From positions 1-13,263 of the forward strand of contig DANA01000053.1 of assembly GCA_002508495.1 (NCBI GenBank): 13,263 bases of DNA, given 5' to 3'. The stretch comes from Methanoregula sp. UBA276 (lineage in GTDB: Archaea; Halobacteriota; Methanomicrobia; Methanomicrobiales; Methanospirillaceae). Shown piece after piece: positions 1-7,007 of this stretch (positions are counted from its first letter, which is position 1; every line of letters begins with the position of its first letter). The notes under the pieces are model-generated. The model did no database searches. It saw nothing but the letters and a program-made list of their open reading frames with translations, and had not been told where the DNA came from. The translations under genes were made by a program, and so were the position numbers.

Positions 1-7
1 TGTTCAT
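1..7 (-). CDS. Possible first codons of a gene truncated by the left edge
   Basis: An ATG on the minus strand at 7-5 is preceded, nine bases upstream, by a GGAGG-type ribosome binding site (CCTCC at 17-21 on the plus strand). Only two codons lie in the window, so the product cannot be named. A second frame is also open on the minus strand from an ATG at 179 to the edge, but it has no ribosome binding site and a composition with no recognisable domain. The true frame is therefore uncertain; the call rests only on the ribosome binding site. Confidence 0.3.
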
Positions 8-294
8 ATGTGTCTTCCTCCCTGGTATGCCATTCTGCTCCACGCATGCACCGGGCCCCGGGTGAAATTCTATTCTCAACCCCCGGGGCACACAACCATT
101 TGTTTCGGGTGGGGGAATCGTGAGAAGCACGGCCGCCTCCTTTTTGGCAGGGCGCCGGTTGTCGCATGAAGCAGTGCATGTACAGGAAGTTGCGGCACGA
201 GATGATATAATCGTGAAATGGGCCGGGTTGTGCCATTCTACCGGGAATTACCGTGCTTGAACCTGCGGGTTAAAAAGGGGAAAGGGAGTGAAGA
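8..294. other. Intergenic region downstream of pan with an 8-bp inverted repeat
   Basis: There is no convincing gene here. The stretch holds a perfect inverted repeat, GCCCCGGG at 55-62 and CCCGGGGC at 82-89, with a 19-base spacer. It lies about 50-80 bases upstream of the putative minus-strand start at the left edge. A TATA-like ATTATATCAT on the minus strand near 200-210 is flanked by CACGA/TCGTG arms. A short A5 run at 272-276 reads as a T tract after the pan stop and may help end that transcript. Confidence 0.4.
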
Positions 295-1641
295 TCAGGC
301 AAACATGACGCCTTCGAGGTCCACCGGGACATTCGTAAAATCATGGCCAACCTTGGCGATTGCGGCCTCAAAGTCCTCCTGCTGGATCGCGGAGCGCTCT
401 TTGCGGATTGCAAACATTCCTGCCTCCATGCAGATGGCCCGGAGGTCTGCGCCGTTTTTGCCTTCGGTCATCTCCGCCACTTTCCGGAGGTTCACGGCAT
501 CATCAACCGTCAGGCTCCGGCAGTGAACTTTCAGGATCGAGAGCCGGCCATCTTCGTTGGGCAGGGGGATCCGGATAATACGGTCGAACCTGCCGGGCCG
601 CAGCAGCGCCGGGTCAAGGATATCGATCCGGTTGGTTGCACCGATGATCTTGACATTCCCCCGGTTGTCGAACCCGTCCATCTCGGCAAGGAGCTGCATG
701 AGCGTCCGCTGCACCTCGCGGTCACCGGACGTATTGGCTTCTGTCCGGGACGCACCAACCGCATCGATCTCGTCGATGAAGATGATGGTCGGGGCAATAT
801 CACCCTCTTTTTTGGCGGCCTCTTCTTCTCCGCCTTTCTTTGCCAGGTCAAAGAGCTCCCGCACGAGACGGGCGCCCTCGCCAATGTATTTCTGGACCAG
901 CTCAGATCCCACAACCCGCATGAACCGGGCATTCGTCTCGTGCGCAACGGCCTTGGCGATGAGGGTCTTACCCGTGCCCGGGGGCCCGTAGAGGAGCACC
1001 CCCTTGGGAGGAACAACCCCGATCCGCTCAAAGATCTCCTTGTTCACCAGCGGGAGCTCGACTGCCTCGCGCACTTCCTTGATCTGCTTGTCCAGTCCGC
1101 CAATATCCCCATAGGTCTCCACGGGCTTGGTCAGCAGTTCCATGCCATAGATCTGGGGGTCGAAACTGTTGGGCAGCAGTTCCACGATGGCAAGCGACTG
1201 CTGGTTTAAGGTGCACCGCGCGCCGGGCTTCAAGTCATCGGCCTTGACAGACGGAGAACTCCGCACCAGGAACCGCGGGCCGGCACTGCTGCGCACGATG
1301 ACCCGCGTGGGATCGACAACATCGGTAACGGTTCCGATGATAAGAGGCGGGCTTCTCAGCTGCTCGCTCTCGCTCTTGAGCTTGCGAACTTCCCGCTCGT
1401 ACCGGATCTTCTGGGTCTCGATATACCGCTTATCGGCCTCCACCTGCCGCAGCTGCTCGCGGAGTTCCAGGTTCCGCGACTCCAGGTTTCCTACCCGCTC
1501 CATCATCTGGACCTCGAGGTCGTGCTTGTCAGACTCTATCTGGGAGAGCTGCTCACGGAGTTGTTCAGAGAGGGAGCGGTACAACCGGTACAGCTCTTCG
1601 GGTGACTGCTGTTCAGGGGGCTTGTGGAGAGTGTTGCCCAT
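295..1641 (-). CDS. pan: Proteasome-activating nucleotidase PAN (AAA+ regulatory ATPase of the 20S proteasome)
   Basis: PAN forms a hexameric cytoplasmic ATPase that unfolds proteins and feeds them into the archaeal 20S proteasome. In order along the protein one sees an N-terminal coiled coil (about residues 15-95), an OB-type domain (about 100-165) and one AAA+ module. The module has Walker A GPPGTGKT (219-226), an aromatic pore loop KYIGEG, Walker B IIFIDEID (286-293) and the arginine-finger region LLRPGRFDR. The ATG at 1641 is chosen over a TTG four codons upstream because GAGGT lies five bases before it; this gives 448 residues. Two oddities stand out. A charged insertion, KGGEEEAAKKEGD, comes just before Walker B. 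The C-terminus is Met-Phe-Ala, where the classical HbYX motif has Tyr. It diverges from mbf1 across about 140 bases. Confidence 0.96.
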   Translation of the reverse strand: MGNTLHKPPEQQSPEELYRLYRSLSEQLREQLSQIESDKHDLEVQMMERVGNLESRNLELREQLRQVEADKRYIETQKIRYEREVRKLKSESEQLRSPPLIIGTVTDVVDPTRVIVRSSAGPRFLVRSSPSVKADDLKPGARCTLNQQSLAIVELLPNSFDPQIYGMELLTKPVETYGDIGGLDKQIKEVREAVELPLVNKEIFERIGVVPPKGVLLYGPPGTGKTLIAKAVAHETNARFMRVVGSELVQKYIGEGARLVRELFDLAKKGGEEEAAKKEGDIAPTIIFIDEIDAVGASRTEANTSGDREVQRTLMQLLAEMDGFDNRGNVKIIGATNRIDILDPALLRPGRFDRIIRIPLPNEDGRLSILKVHCRSLTVDDAVNLRKVAEMTEGKNGADLRAICMEAGMFAIRKERSAIQQEDFEAAIAKVGHDFTNVPVDLEGVMFA

Positions 1642-1780
1642 AAGGTACCTCAATTTAATATATTTCCTGATATCCTTTAAAGCGTTTGCGAACGGGCAAG
1701 CATGGAAGATCCTGCACGGGCCGGAACATGCAGCCTTCCACGACCCTTAATATCTCTCACGATAATTTCTGTACAGAACT
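1642..1780. promoter_or_regulatory. Divergent promoter region of pan and mbf1
   Basis: On the plus strand, CTTAATATC around 1745-1753 is a TATA-like box about 30 bases before the mbf1 ATG, which suggests a leaderless or very short-leader mRNA; no ribosome binding site precedes that ATG. On the minus strand, TTTAAAGG near 1674-1681 and the AT-rich ATATATTAAA near 1655-1666 are candidate TATA elements for pan. The exact transcription starts cannot be fixed from sequence. Confidence 0.5.
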
Positions 1781-2296
1781 ATGCAGTGCGAAATGTGTGG
1801 TGAAGTAATTCGCGGCGCCCCGAAACTGGTGAGGGTTGAAGGCGCCGAACTGCAGGTCTGCAGTAAATGTATGAAATACGGCACCGAAGTGCAGCAGGTA
1901 CGGCGCACCGGCCCGGCGGCGGTCCGCCCGGCAGGCCAGCGGCAGGGCCGGCCCGCTGCCGCACCGGGCCAGCCACCCGCGTACCGGCGCCGTGACCTCT
2001 TTGATGATATCGAAGGCGATATCGTTGACGACTACGCCGCCCGCATCCGGCACGCCCGCGAGGAAAAAGGCCTCTCCCAAAAAGACCTTGCCATGCTGCT
2101 CAAGGAAAAAGAGCACCTGATAAAAAAGATCGAAAGCGCCGGGCTTATCCCCGAGGATGCCGTGCGGAGAAAGCTGGAAAAAGCGCTCGATATCCGGCTC
2201 ATCGATACCACGGAGTCCGACACCTCCGACAAGGAGAAGAGCCGGATCACCCCCACTCTCGGGGATCTCACGATTATCCGGAAAGCGAAGAAATAA
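1781..2296 (+). CDS. mbf1: Archaeal multiprotein bridging factor 1 (MBF1), zinc ribbon plus HTH
   Basis: Archaeal MBF1 is a conserved basal-transcription or translation-associated factor; its eukaryotic homologue bridges activators and TBP. The 171-residue protein begins with a zinc ribbon (Cys3, Cys6, Cys27, Cys30). An Arg/Pro/Ala-rich, probably disordered linker follows (about 40-75), then a Cro/C1-type helix-turn-helix (about 83-140, containing KGLSQKDLAMLLKEKEHLI), and a lysine-rich tail. This order and length are those of the archaeal family. The ATG at 1781 is the only start that includes the first CxxC. It diverges from pan and ends at a hairpin plus T7 terminator. Confident family assignment; the precise molecular role in archaea is less certain. 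Confidence 0.93.
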   Translation: MQCEMCGEVIRGAPKLVRVEGAELQVCSKCMKYGTEVQQVRRTGPAAVRPAGQRQGRPAAAPGQPPAYRRRDLFDDIEGDIVDDYAARIRHAREEKGLSQKDLAMLLKEKEHLIKKIESAGLIPEDAVRRKLEKALDIRLIDTTESDTSDKEKSRITPTLGDLTIIRKAKK

Positions 2297-2303
2297 CTGC
2301 CCG

Positions 2304-2338
2304 TTTTTTTAAAGCACCCATAACGGTGCCCTTTTTTT
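2304..2338 (+). terminator. Terminator of mbf1
   Basis: A T7 tract at 2304-2310 follows the mbf1 stop by seven bases. A hairpin comes next, GCACC at 2314-2318 paired with GGTGC at 2325-2329 over a six-base loop, with a second T7 tract at 2332-2338. Archaeal polymerase terminates at T tracts, so either or both may act. Confidence 0.7.
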
Positions 2339-2452
2339 AGAACCGTCCCATGCAGCAAAGGCGACTCGCACGCGTTTCCTGTGCGGGTTGAATACAGGAT
2401 ACCCCGTACACCGGGTCCTGATCGGGAAAAAAGAGAGTGGCAGGACCGGGCG

Positions 2453-2908
2453 TTATGATTTTTTCCGGCCCTTGAACGAAGTGCTTTTCTTCGTCACATC
2501 CCAAGCCCCGGACGAATCCACCATGGCATCCGCTCCCCTCCGGGGCTCCATCCGGAACGTCCCGTCCGACTGCATTATCCTGACCATGGAGGGCTCTGCA
2601 GCCTCTGGCGGGGATTCCTGCCGGGCGGATTGCCGGGGCCGGACAACAACGGTTGCTTCTTCCGGTGCGGGGTCTGGCAAGGGTTCCGCCCCGTCTTCCC
2701 TGCCTTCGGCACCTGCTTCCGGCTCACATGGCTCTTCAGCCACAACCCGGTTACGCCCGGTTACCGGCTGCCGGCCCATACGGTCCAGGATTACCCGGAG
2801 ATCGCGCAGCTCGGCAAGCACTGCCCGTATCTGGGCGTCCGTCTCCCGGCACTTCATCTCCAGTATTTCGACCCGCTCTTCTTCTGATCCATTGCCTGAA
2901 TTTCCCAT
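2453..2908 (-). CDS. Hypothetical protein, coiled-coil N-terminus and disordered acidic/proline-rich body
   Basis: No family is recognised. The 151-residue product starts with a helical, charged segment likely to form a coiled coil (about 8-45, ERVEILEMKCRETD onward). It continues with a Pro/Glu/Ala-rich low-complexity region (about 55-105) and ends in a basic tail containing FKGRKKS. No signal peptide or membrane segment is seen. The minus strand is preferred over an open plus-strand frame because that frame gives a Ser/Arg/Gly-rich sequence typical of antisense shadows. An AGGAG motif lies 13 bases before the ATG, rather far for a ribosome binding site. The start lies just beyond the end of the TetR relic on the same strand. 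An A6 run at 2427-2432 could be its terminator (T6 on the minus strand). Confidence 0.6.
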   Translation of the reverse strand: MGNSGNGSEEERVEILEMKCRETDAQIRAVLAELRDLRVILDRMGRQPVTGRNRVVAEEPCEPEAGAEGREDGAEPLPDPAPEEATVVVRPRQSARQESPPEAAEPSMVRIMQSDGTFRMEPRRGADAMVDSSGAWDVTKKSTSFKGRKKS

Positions 2909-2944
2909 ATCCGGTCAGTCTCTCCTGTTTGCGGGCCCGAAGAT

Positions 2945-3272
2945 CCCACGATGAGCGTCTCGAATCCCGCAAAGAATCGTTGTACTACTAGATGCCTGCT
3001 TTCCTATTAAGGTGGAGGATACCGGAGCACCCAAAAATTCCATCAAACGATTACGCTTCAACTGGTTACTACCCGGGATCCTGGCCCCGCGGAGCACAAG
3101 GGTTGCAACGCGGGCCCCCGGGTTCTCAAAATCGAGGGAACGCAAAGCCTTGTTGCGCTCAACGTTCCGGGCAATCTCTTCTCCCGGGACCTCTTCAAAC
3201 CCCCGGGAAAAGGAAGAGCTTTCAGGCAGCAGGGTGGATCTCAGCTTTTCGCGGTTCCCGTTCCCGCTGGCA
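2945..3272 (-). pseudogene. Decayed TetR/AcrR-family regulator (N-terminal half, frameshifted)
   Basis: This relic resembles the intact TetR gene at 7008-7727. One frame reads FSRGFEEV, EEIARNVERNKA and ATLVLRG, against FSRGYDDV, EDIARSVELNKA and ATIVLRG in the intact protein. Upstream, the match continues in another frame (REREPRKAEI against REKEQRKIEI, then an AA dipeptide followed by a TGA), so at least one extra base and a stop lie near 3220-3235. Downstream, nucleotide similarity continues in yet another frame (YNDSLRD against YPDYLRL, near 2970-2986). Nothing is found of the C-terminal ligand-binding half. The relic follows the PPOX-like gene by about 60 bases on the same strand. A 152-residue open frame (2915-3373) overlaps it and overlaps the end of the PPOX-like gene; I read that frame as a chance product of decay. 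The alignment was done by eye. Confidence 0.8.
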
Positions 3273-3332
3273 AAAAACCGGTTGACAGATCCGGTTTCCC
3301 GGCCCGGGCTCATTCGGGTTTTCCCTTTACTA

Positions 3333-3731
3333 TCAGAGGATCTTTTTCCCGGGCTCGGGATCCGGCTTGACAAGGTACCCGTCCGTGATCTTCACGAGCA
3401 CCGCACCTTTGGGAACCAGGTTTGGCCTCATCTCCTTCATCCAGAGAACGTCCTGCCGGAAGGTATCATCATCCGTGTGGACAGTAACGGTGCCCTTGAT
3501 CTGGAAACCGCCATTCTCCCCCCACCAGGACAGGGCAATGACCGGGTTCTCCTGCATGTTGGCAAGCGTCTTGTTGAAGTACTGGTCCGATATGAGCAGG
3601 GTCGCATCATCCAGGATTTTTACTGCCGCTATCGGGACAACATTGGGAATGCCGGTCTTCGAGGATGTTGCAAGGAACACGATCTTGGTTTTCTGGAGGG
3701 ATTCTTTAACTTCCGGTGTCAGGACTGCCAT
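3333..3731 (-). CDS. Pyridoxamine 5'-phosphate oxidase-like FMN-binding protein
   Basis: This small split-barrel flavoprotein family binds FMN or F420-type cofactors, usually as a dimer; the substrate is not predictable. The 132-residue protein has the family's single barrel: an N-terminal helix (TPEVKESLQKT), then VFLATSSKTGIPNVVPIAAV (about 18-37), LLISDQYFNKTLANMQENP (about 45-63) and VIALSWWGENGGFQIKGTV. GAGGT stands three bases before the ATG at 3731. It is followed by the TetR relic on the same strand, so it may once have been paired with that regulator. A CTATTGGTT motif about 45 bases upstream of the ATG recurs at the flavodoxin-ferredoxin promoter near 8714. Confidence 0.88.
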   Translation of the reverse strand: MAVLTPEVKESLQKTKIVFLATSSKTGIPNVVPIAAVKILDDATLLISDQYFNKTLANMQENPVIALSWWGENGGFQIKGTVTVHTDDDTFRQDVLWMKEMRPNLVPKGAVLVKITDGYLVKPDPEPGKKIL

Positions 3732-3966
3732 ACTACCTCACACCCAATTGCTTACTCTTGATTCACATAATCCTATTGGTTGGACAATTACCGCACGTGG
3801 GCCTGAGAAAAAAACTTTTTCCGGTGCGGGCTTGCCCTGATACCTGCCGTACCGGTTGACACGGGATATCCCGCTCGTTTTCTTTCCCGGTTTTCGGGCA
3901 AAAACCGGCCCGGTATGCAACAGAAAGTCAGACAGCGTATATCCCGTTTTATGCACATCCATCTGC

Positions 3967-4305
3967 ATGGATACTTCCCTGCCCGCGGGTACCGCTCTCT
4001 TTCTTGCGTTGGTTTTTGTCTTCGCTGCCGGCTGCACCGGCACATCGCAGGATACCGGAGGCCCTGAAGGCTTTGATGATTTCATCACCGCGAAGATGGC
4101 AGATTATGAAGTCCCGTGAGCCGTTGCCGGGATTGTCCGAAACGACTCGGTCAATTCCCTGAAAGGGTTTGGGGTAAGGGAGATCGGAAAACCGGAGCAC
4201 GTGGACCCGGACGACCCACACGAGCTGGTGACATTCCCTTCCGGGCCATCGGGCACCGTAACCGGCTTCTCTTCTGACGGGGCTGGCTGGTTTGCGCAAG
4301 CCTGA
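3967..4305 (+). pseudogene. Remnant of a lipoprotein serine hydrolase (beta-lactamase/class C fold)
   Basis: The first 50 codons encode a lipoprotein signal (FLALVFVFAAGC lipobox) and FDDFITAKMADYEVP, the typical start of the beta-lactamase-related serine hydrolase family. A TGA at 4117-4119 stands where the family has Gly (VPGA). After it the same frame runs on with AVAGIVRNDSVNSLKGFGVR and KPEHVDPDD, matching the family without interruption. The region that should follow with the SxxK catalytic motif is absent. The frame passes directly to HELVTFPSGPSGTVTG and GWFAQA, which resembles the family's C-terminal end, and stops at 4305. A GGA-to-TGA nonsense change plus a large internal deletion explains this. 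A TATA-like GTATAT lies near 3938-3943. The catalytic core is missing, so no activity is expected. Confidence 0.82.
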
Positions 4306-4566
4306 TATCCGGTTTTTTGGGTGACGCGCAGATTCATCCCCCCGGACGTTGCCTTTTTCCTTCCGCTCCCTCTTCATCCGGGTCACATCATGGGGATATT
4401 CATGGCACCGCGGTTACCCAGGATTACGAAAACTGCGGTCCAGGAAATTCTGCACTCCCCTGGCCGGGGTGCCAGTACGGCAAAAGACGCCCCCATTCCA
4501 AGAAAGCATATGGTTAAGTCAATCCAATGACAACCGGAACCATTCAAAGGCTAAAGAGGTATCAGA
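4306..4566. other. Intergenic region between serine-hydrolase relic and lysine-rich gene
   Basis: A T6 run at 4313-4318 follows the relic and may be its former terminator. A plus-strand open frame at 4321-4530 has no ribosome binding site and no recognisable domain, and I do not call it. GCATATGG near 4507-4514 is a TATA-like candidate for the small gene that starts at 4567. Confidence 0.4.
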
Positions 4567-4704
4567 ATGCCAACAAGCAAGAAACAACTGGTGAAACTGA
4601 ACAAGGCAAAGAAAGAGAAAGCAGAAGATCTTGCAAAGCAGGCGGCTGCCGGAAGCGACAGTGCAAAGAAGAAACTCAAGAAGCTTGAGAAGAAACTCAA
4701 GTGA
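4567..4704 (+). CDS. Lysine-rich 45-residue basic protein of unknown function
   Basis: The gene encodes 45 residues beginning MPTSKKQLVKLNKAKKEKAE and ending LKKLEKKLK. It contains 16 lysines against five acidic residues, no aromatic residues and no cysteine. Leucines at spaced positions make one or two amphipathic helices or a short coiled coil likely, with a Gly-Ser break near residues 29-30. GAGGT sits seven bases before the ATG, and a hairpin plus T tract follows 27 bases after the stop, so this small gene has its own expression signals. It stands between the serine-hydrolase relic and the convergent MFS gene. A nucleic-acid-binding role is possible from charge alone, but nothing in the sequence proves it. 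No family is recognised. Confidence 0.75.
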   Translation: MPTSKKQLVKLNKAKKEKAEDLAKQAAAGSDSAKKKLKKLEKKLK

Positions 4705-4731
4705 GCGTGCCGCTTTTTAGCGTTCCCTCAT

Positions 4732-4761
4732 TGACCGGGATCCGCCGGTCATCCTTTTTTT
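4732..4761 (+). terminator. Hairpin plus T7 terminator of the lysine-rich gene
   Basis: TGACCGG at 4732-4738 pairs perfectly with CCGGTCA at 4745-4751 over a six-base loop, followed by T7 at 4755-4761. It lies in the 59 bases between two convergent genes. The T tract is on the side that serves the plus-strand gene; the hairpin could also stabilise the 3' end of the MFS transcript. Confidence 0.75.
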
Positions 4762-4763
4762 AT

Positions 4764-6197
4764 TCAATCGTTCGTTCCCGTTTTCGTGGCGGGGGCTGGT
4801 GACGGCTCCGGCGTAACGAGGGAGATTATGGCAACGGCAAGGCAGATGACCGCACCGGCAAGGAACGCTGCCTGGATCCCCGTGACCAGAGGGGACGGAT
4901 CCGCGTTCAGCGCCAGTCCTGCCGCAGGGCCGGCAATTCCCTGCACCGCAATCGTGCCATAGACGGCAACACCGAACAGGGCACCAGCCGTCCGGATGGT
5001 CATCATCACGGCAGAAGCAACGCCACCGCTCTTTGCCCCGCCGGATCCCAGGATAAGACGCATGTTGGGCGGGACGAAGATCCCGATACCCACCCCGAGA
5101 AGGAGGAGCGCAGCGCCAAGGAAGACAATGTTGGTCGATGCATCGGCACGGGAGAACAGGTACATGGGAACTGCGGACAGGGCAGCAGAACCGGCCATGA
5201 GCATTCCGGAACCGTACCGGTCCGACCAGCGGCCGGCAACCGGACCGCAGACGATCAGGGCAACTGCCGGTATCCCGAGAAGGAGACCCACGAAATCAGT
5301 GGAGAAGCCCCGGACCAGCTCGAAATAGAACGGCAGGAGGAATATGGCACCGGAAAACGCGAGCAGGACGAGCATGCCGGTCACGTTTCCGCGGCAATAG
5401 GCAGGCGACGAGAAGAGACGCAGGTCAACGAGGGGAGTTTGAGAGCGGCGCTCGTGATACCAGAAGAGGAAGAACGCGGGCAGCGCCACGAGAAAACAGC
5501 CCGTGATGACGGGGGATGTCCAGCCGAGGTACAGTCCCTGGCTCACGGGATAGAGCAGCGTTGTCAGGGCAAGAATGATGAGGACGGCGCCCGGTATGTC
5601 GAACCGGTCGTTCTCCTTCGTGACTGGTGTCTCCCCGATACTGCGGGACGCAAGGACCGCCGCCGTGATCCCGACCGGCACATTGATGATGAAGATCCAC
5701 GGCCAGCCAGCATACTCCGTCAGGAACCCCCCGAGGATCGGCCCGACAGCAATCGCAAACGAGACCACGGTCATCATGATGCCCAGCGCCCGGCCGTGCC
5801 GTTCCGGGGGAAGGCAGGTAACGATCAGGGCCGGTGCGATGGCAAGGATGGCTGCCGCACCGATCCCCTGCACAACGCGGGAGGCTACCAAAAAACCGAT
5901 GGACCCCGAGAGGGCACAGGAAAGGGAGCCTGCCGTGAACAGGACAAGCCCCGCGGTGAAAACCCGGCCGAGCCCCAGCATATCTCCCAGCCTCCCAAAG
6001 GCGAGCATCAGGCCGGTCAGCACGAGAAGGTACGCCATCACGACCCATGATACCATGCCGAGATCGACGTGGAATGCGGCGGCAATGGTCGGGAGTGAGA
6101 TATTGACAATGGACGAATCGAGATCCGCCATGAAGACGGCAAGGGAGACAACCGCGATCACCATCGTCTCGTTGTACCGGGGACGGATCACGGGCAT
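4764..6197 (-). CDS. MFS drug exporter, DHA2 (EmrB/QacA-like) 14-TM family
   Basis: Proton-driven export of hydrophobic compounds across the membrane is the usual role; the substrate is unknown. The 477-residue length and dense hydrophobic segments fit 14 membrane helices. Helix 1 carries the family's D1-type motif (FMADLDSSIVNISLPTI, about 22-38). Motif A, GRLGDMLGLGRVF, follows between helices 2 and 3. Motif C, GPILGGFLTEYAGWPWIF, lies in helix 5. The C-terminus is a short hydrophilic Pro/Thr tail. The ATG at 6197 has no clear ribosome binding site; AACATAT some 25 bases upstream is TATA-like, suggesting a leaderless mRNA. It lies downstream of a TetR gene on the same strand, the usual context for regulated efflux. 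Confidence 0.93.
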   Translation of the reverse strand: MPVIRPRYNETMVIAVVSLAVFMADLDSSIVNISLPTIAAAFHVDLGMVSWVVMAYLLVLTGLMLAFGRLGDMLGLGRVFTAGLVLFTAGSLSCALSGSIGFLVASRVVQGIGAAAILAIAPALIVTCLPPERHGRALGIMMTVVSFAIAVGPILGGFLTEYAGWPWIFIINVPVGITAAVLASRSIGETPVTKENDRFDIPGAVLIILALTTLLYPVSQGLYLGWTSPVITGCFLVALPAFFLFWYHERRSQTPLVDLRLFSSPAYCRGNVTGMLVLLAFSGAIFLLPFYFELVRGFSTDFVGLLLGIPAVALIVCGPVAGRWSDRYGSGMLMAGSAALSAVPMYLFSRADASTNIVFLGAALLLLGVGIGIFVPPNMRLILGSGGAKSGGVASAVMMTIRTAGALFGVAVYGTIAVQGIAGPAAGLALNADPSPLVTGIQAAFLAGAVICLAVAIISLVTPEPSPAPATKTGTND

Positions 6198-6251
6198 GAT
6201 AAGGGGTTTGAAGCGGGATATGTTATTCCTTGCCAGGGATATGAACCGGGG

Positions 6252-6380
6252 TTACAGAAAAAACTCGGTTCCGAAAATCCTATCCCCGTGCCGGATGGAG
6301 GGCTTGTGGGTCAGATCGTACCAGGGGCCGCCCTTGGTCTTTCGGTTTGGCATCAGGCGAATGGGATAGCCAGGGTGCAT
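6252..6380 (-). CDS. Doubtful 42-residue ORF upstream of the MFS gene
   Basis: An open frame on the minus strand could encode 42 residues containing LMPNRKTKGGPWYDLTHKP and RHGDRIFGTEFF. About three quarters of its third codon positions are G or C, as in the neighbouring genes, and the wording looks more protein-like than most shadows. Against it, there is no ribosome binding site before the ATG at 6380, and no family is recognised. It would also share space with the MFS promoter. Treat as a candidate only. Confidence 0.28.
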   Translation of the reverse strand: MHPGYPIRLMPNRKTKGGPWYDLTHKPSIRHGDRIFGTEFFL

Positions 6381-6439
6381 TGCCGGCGGCCATTCTGGCT
6401 GCGATGTATCCTGATAAAGGTACCGGCATTGATGCGGCG

Positions 6440-6946
6440 TTACGGGTCGGTGCGGGAGATTACGCTCTCCAGCAGGTCGAACCGCTGCAAACATGCCACA
6501 TACTCTGCAACCATATAGTAATTATCCAGGTCGTCAGCATCCAGGCCCCGGAACGCACAGAGGTCATCCCACAAGAGGCTGCTTCCTTCGACCATGAAAT
6601 ACCCGGAGTGGAGTTCCACGCCCCCGATGATGGCCCTTCCCCGGAACATCTCGTCCTGGTTTTCATAGAGAATCTTCCCGGTCCCGGTATTCTCGATGAA
6701 AAACCCGGCCACTTCCGGCGTCTTGCCGAACGGCATCTTTTTTGCATGGCATTCGTTTGAGAGAATATTGTCCTCGACAACATCGCGCAGGGAGGCCGTG
6801 GCAAGTTCCCGCACAGGATATTTACAGGTGAGATACGCGAGGATCTCGCGGCCGGTCTTCTGGTTGGGGCGCAGGAGGGGACGGTAGGTGGCAAAGGTCT
6901 CCTTCCATTCTTTCACCATCTCGGGGGTTGCTTTGCGGGACAACAT
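6440..6946 (-). CDS. Hypothetical protein, 168 residues, soluble
   Basis: I do not recognise the family. The protein is soluble, acidic in its second half, and seems to form one globular alpha/beta domain. Features to note are an N-terminal helical part (TPEMVKEWKETFATYRPLL), a central segment GFFIENTGTGKILYENQDEM followed by RAIIGGVELHSGYFMVEG, and a C-terminal helical part (DADDLDNYYMVAEYVACLQ). Two histidines and two cysteines (NECHAKK and YLTCKY among them) do not form a clear metal motif. A TATA-like TTTAATA about 35 bases before the ATG suggests a short leader. It sits between the TetR gene (61 bases upstream) and the MFS gene on the same strand, so shared regulation is plausible. Confidence 0.8.
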   Translation of the reverse strand: MLSRKATPEMVKEWKETFATYRPLLRPNQKTGREILAYLTCKYPVRELATASLRDVVEDNILSNECHAKKMPFGKTPEVAGFFIENTGTGKILYENQDEMFRGRAIIGGVELHSGYFMVEGSSLLWDDLCAFRGLDADDLDNYYMVAEYVACLQRFDLLESVISRTDP

Positions 6947-7007
6947 AGGATAGTACCATTTTGCCGGGAGGGTATTAAACGGTGTTCTGGCGGCATTCCG
7001 GATAATC

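Noticed and set aside
343..1209. Long plus-strand open frame opposite pan
   Set aside because: It is antisense to the unmistakable AAA+ gene and its translation has no recognisable domain.
2388..2954. Plus-strand open frame of 188 codons
   Set aside because: Ser/Arg/Gly/Pro-rich antisense product of the 151-residue minus-strand gene, with no ribosome binding site.
2915..3373. A 152-residue ORF as an intact gene
   Set aside because: Only its middle matches TetR; both ends of the match lie in other frames, and it overlaps the PPOX-like gene, so it is a piece of a pseudogene.
5439..6369. Plus-strand open frames opposite the MFS gene
   Set aside because: Antisense shadows of the 14-TM transporter, with Arg/Pro/His-rich translations.
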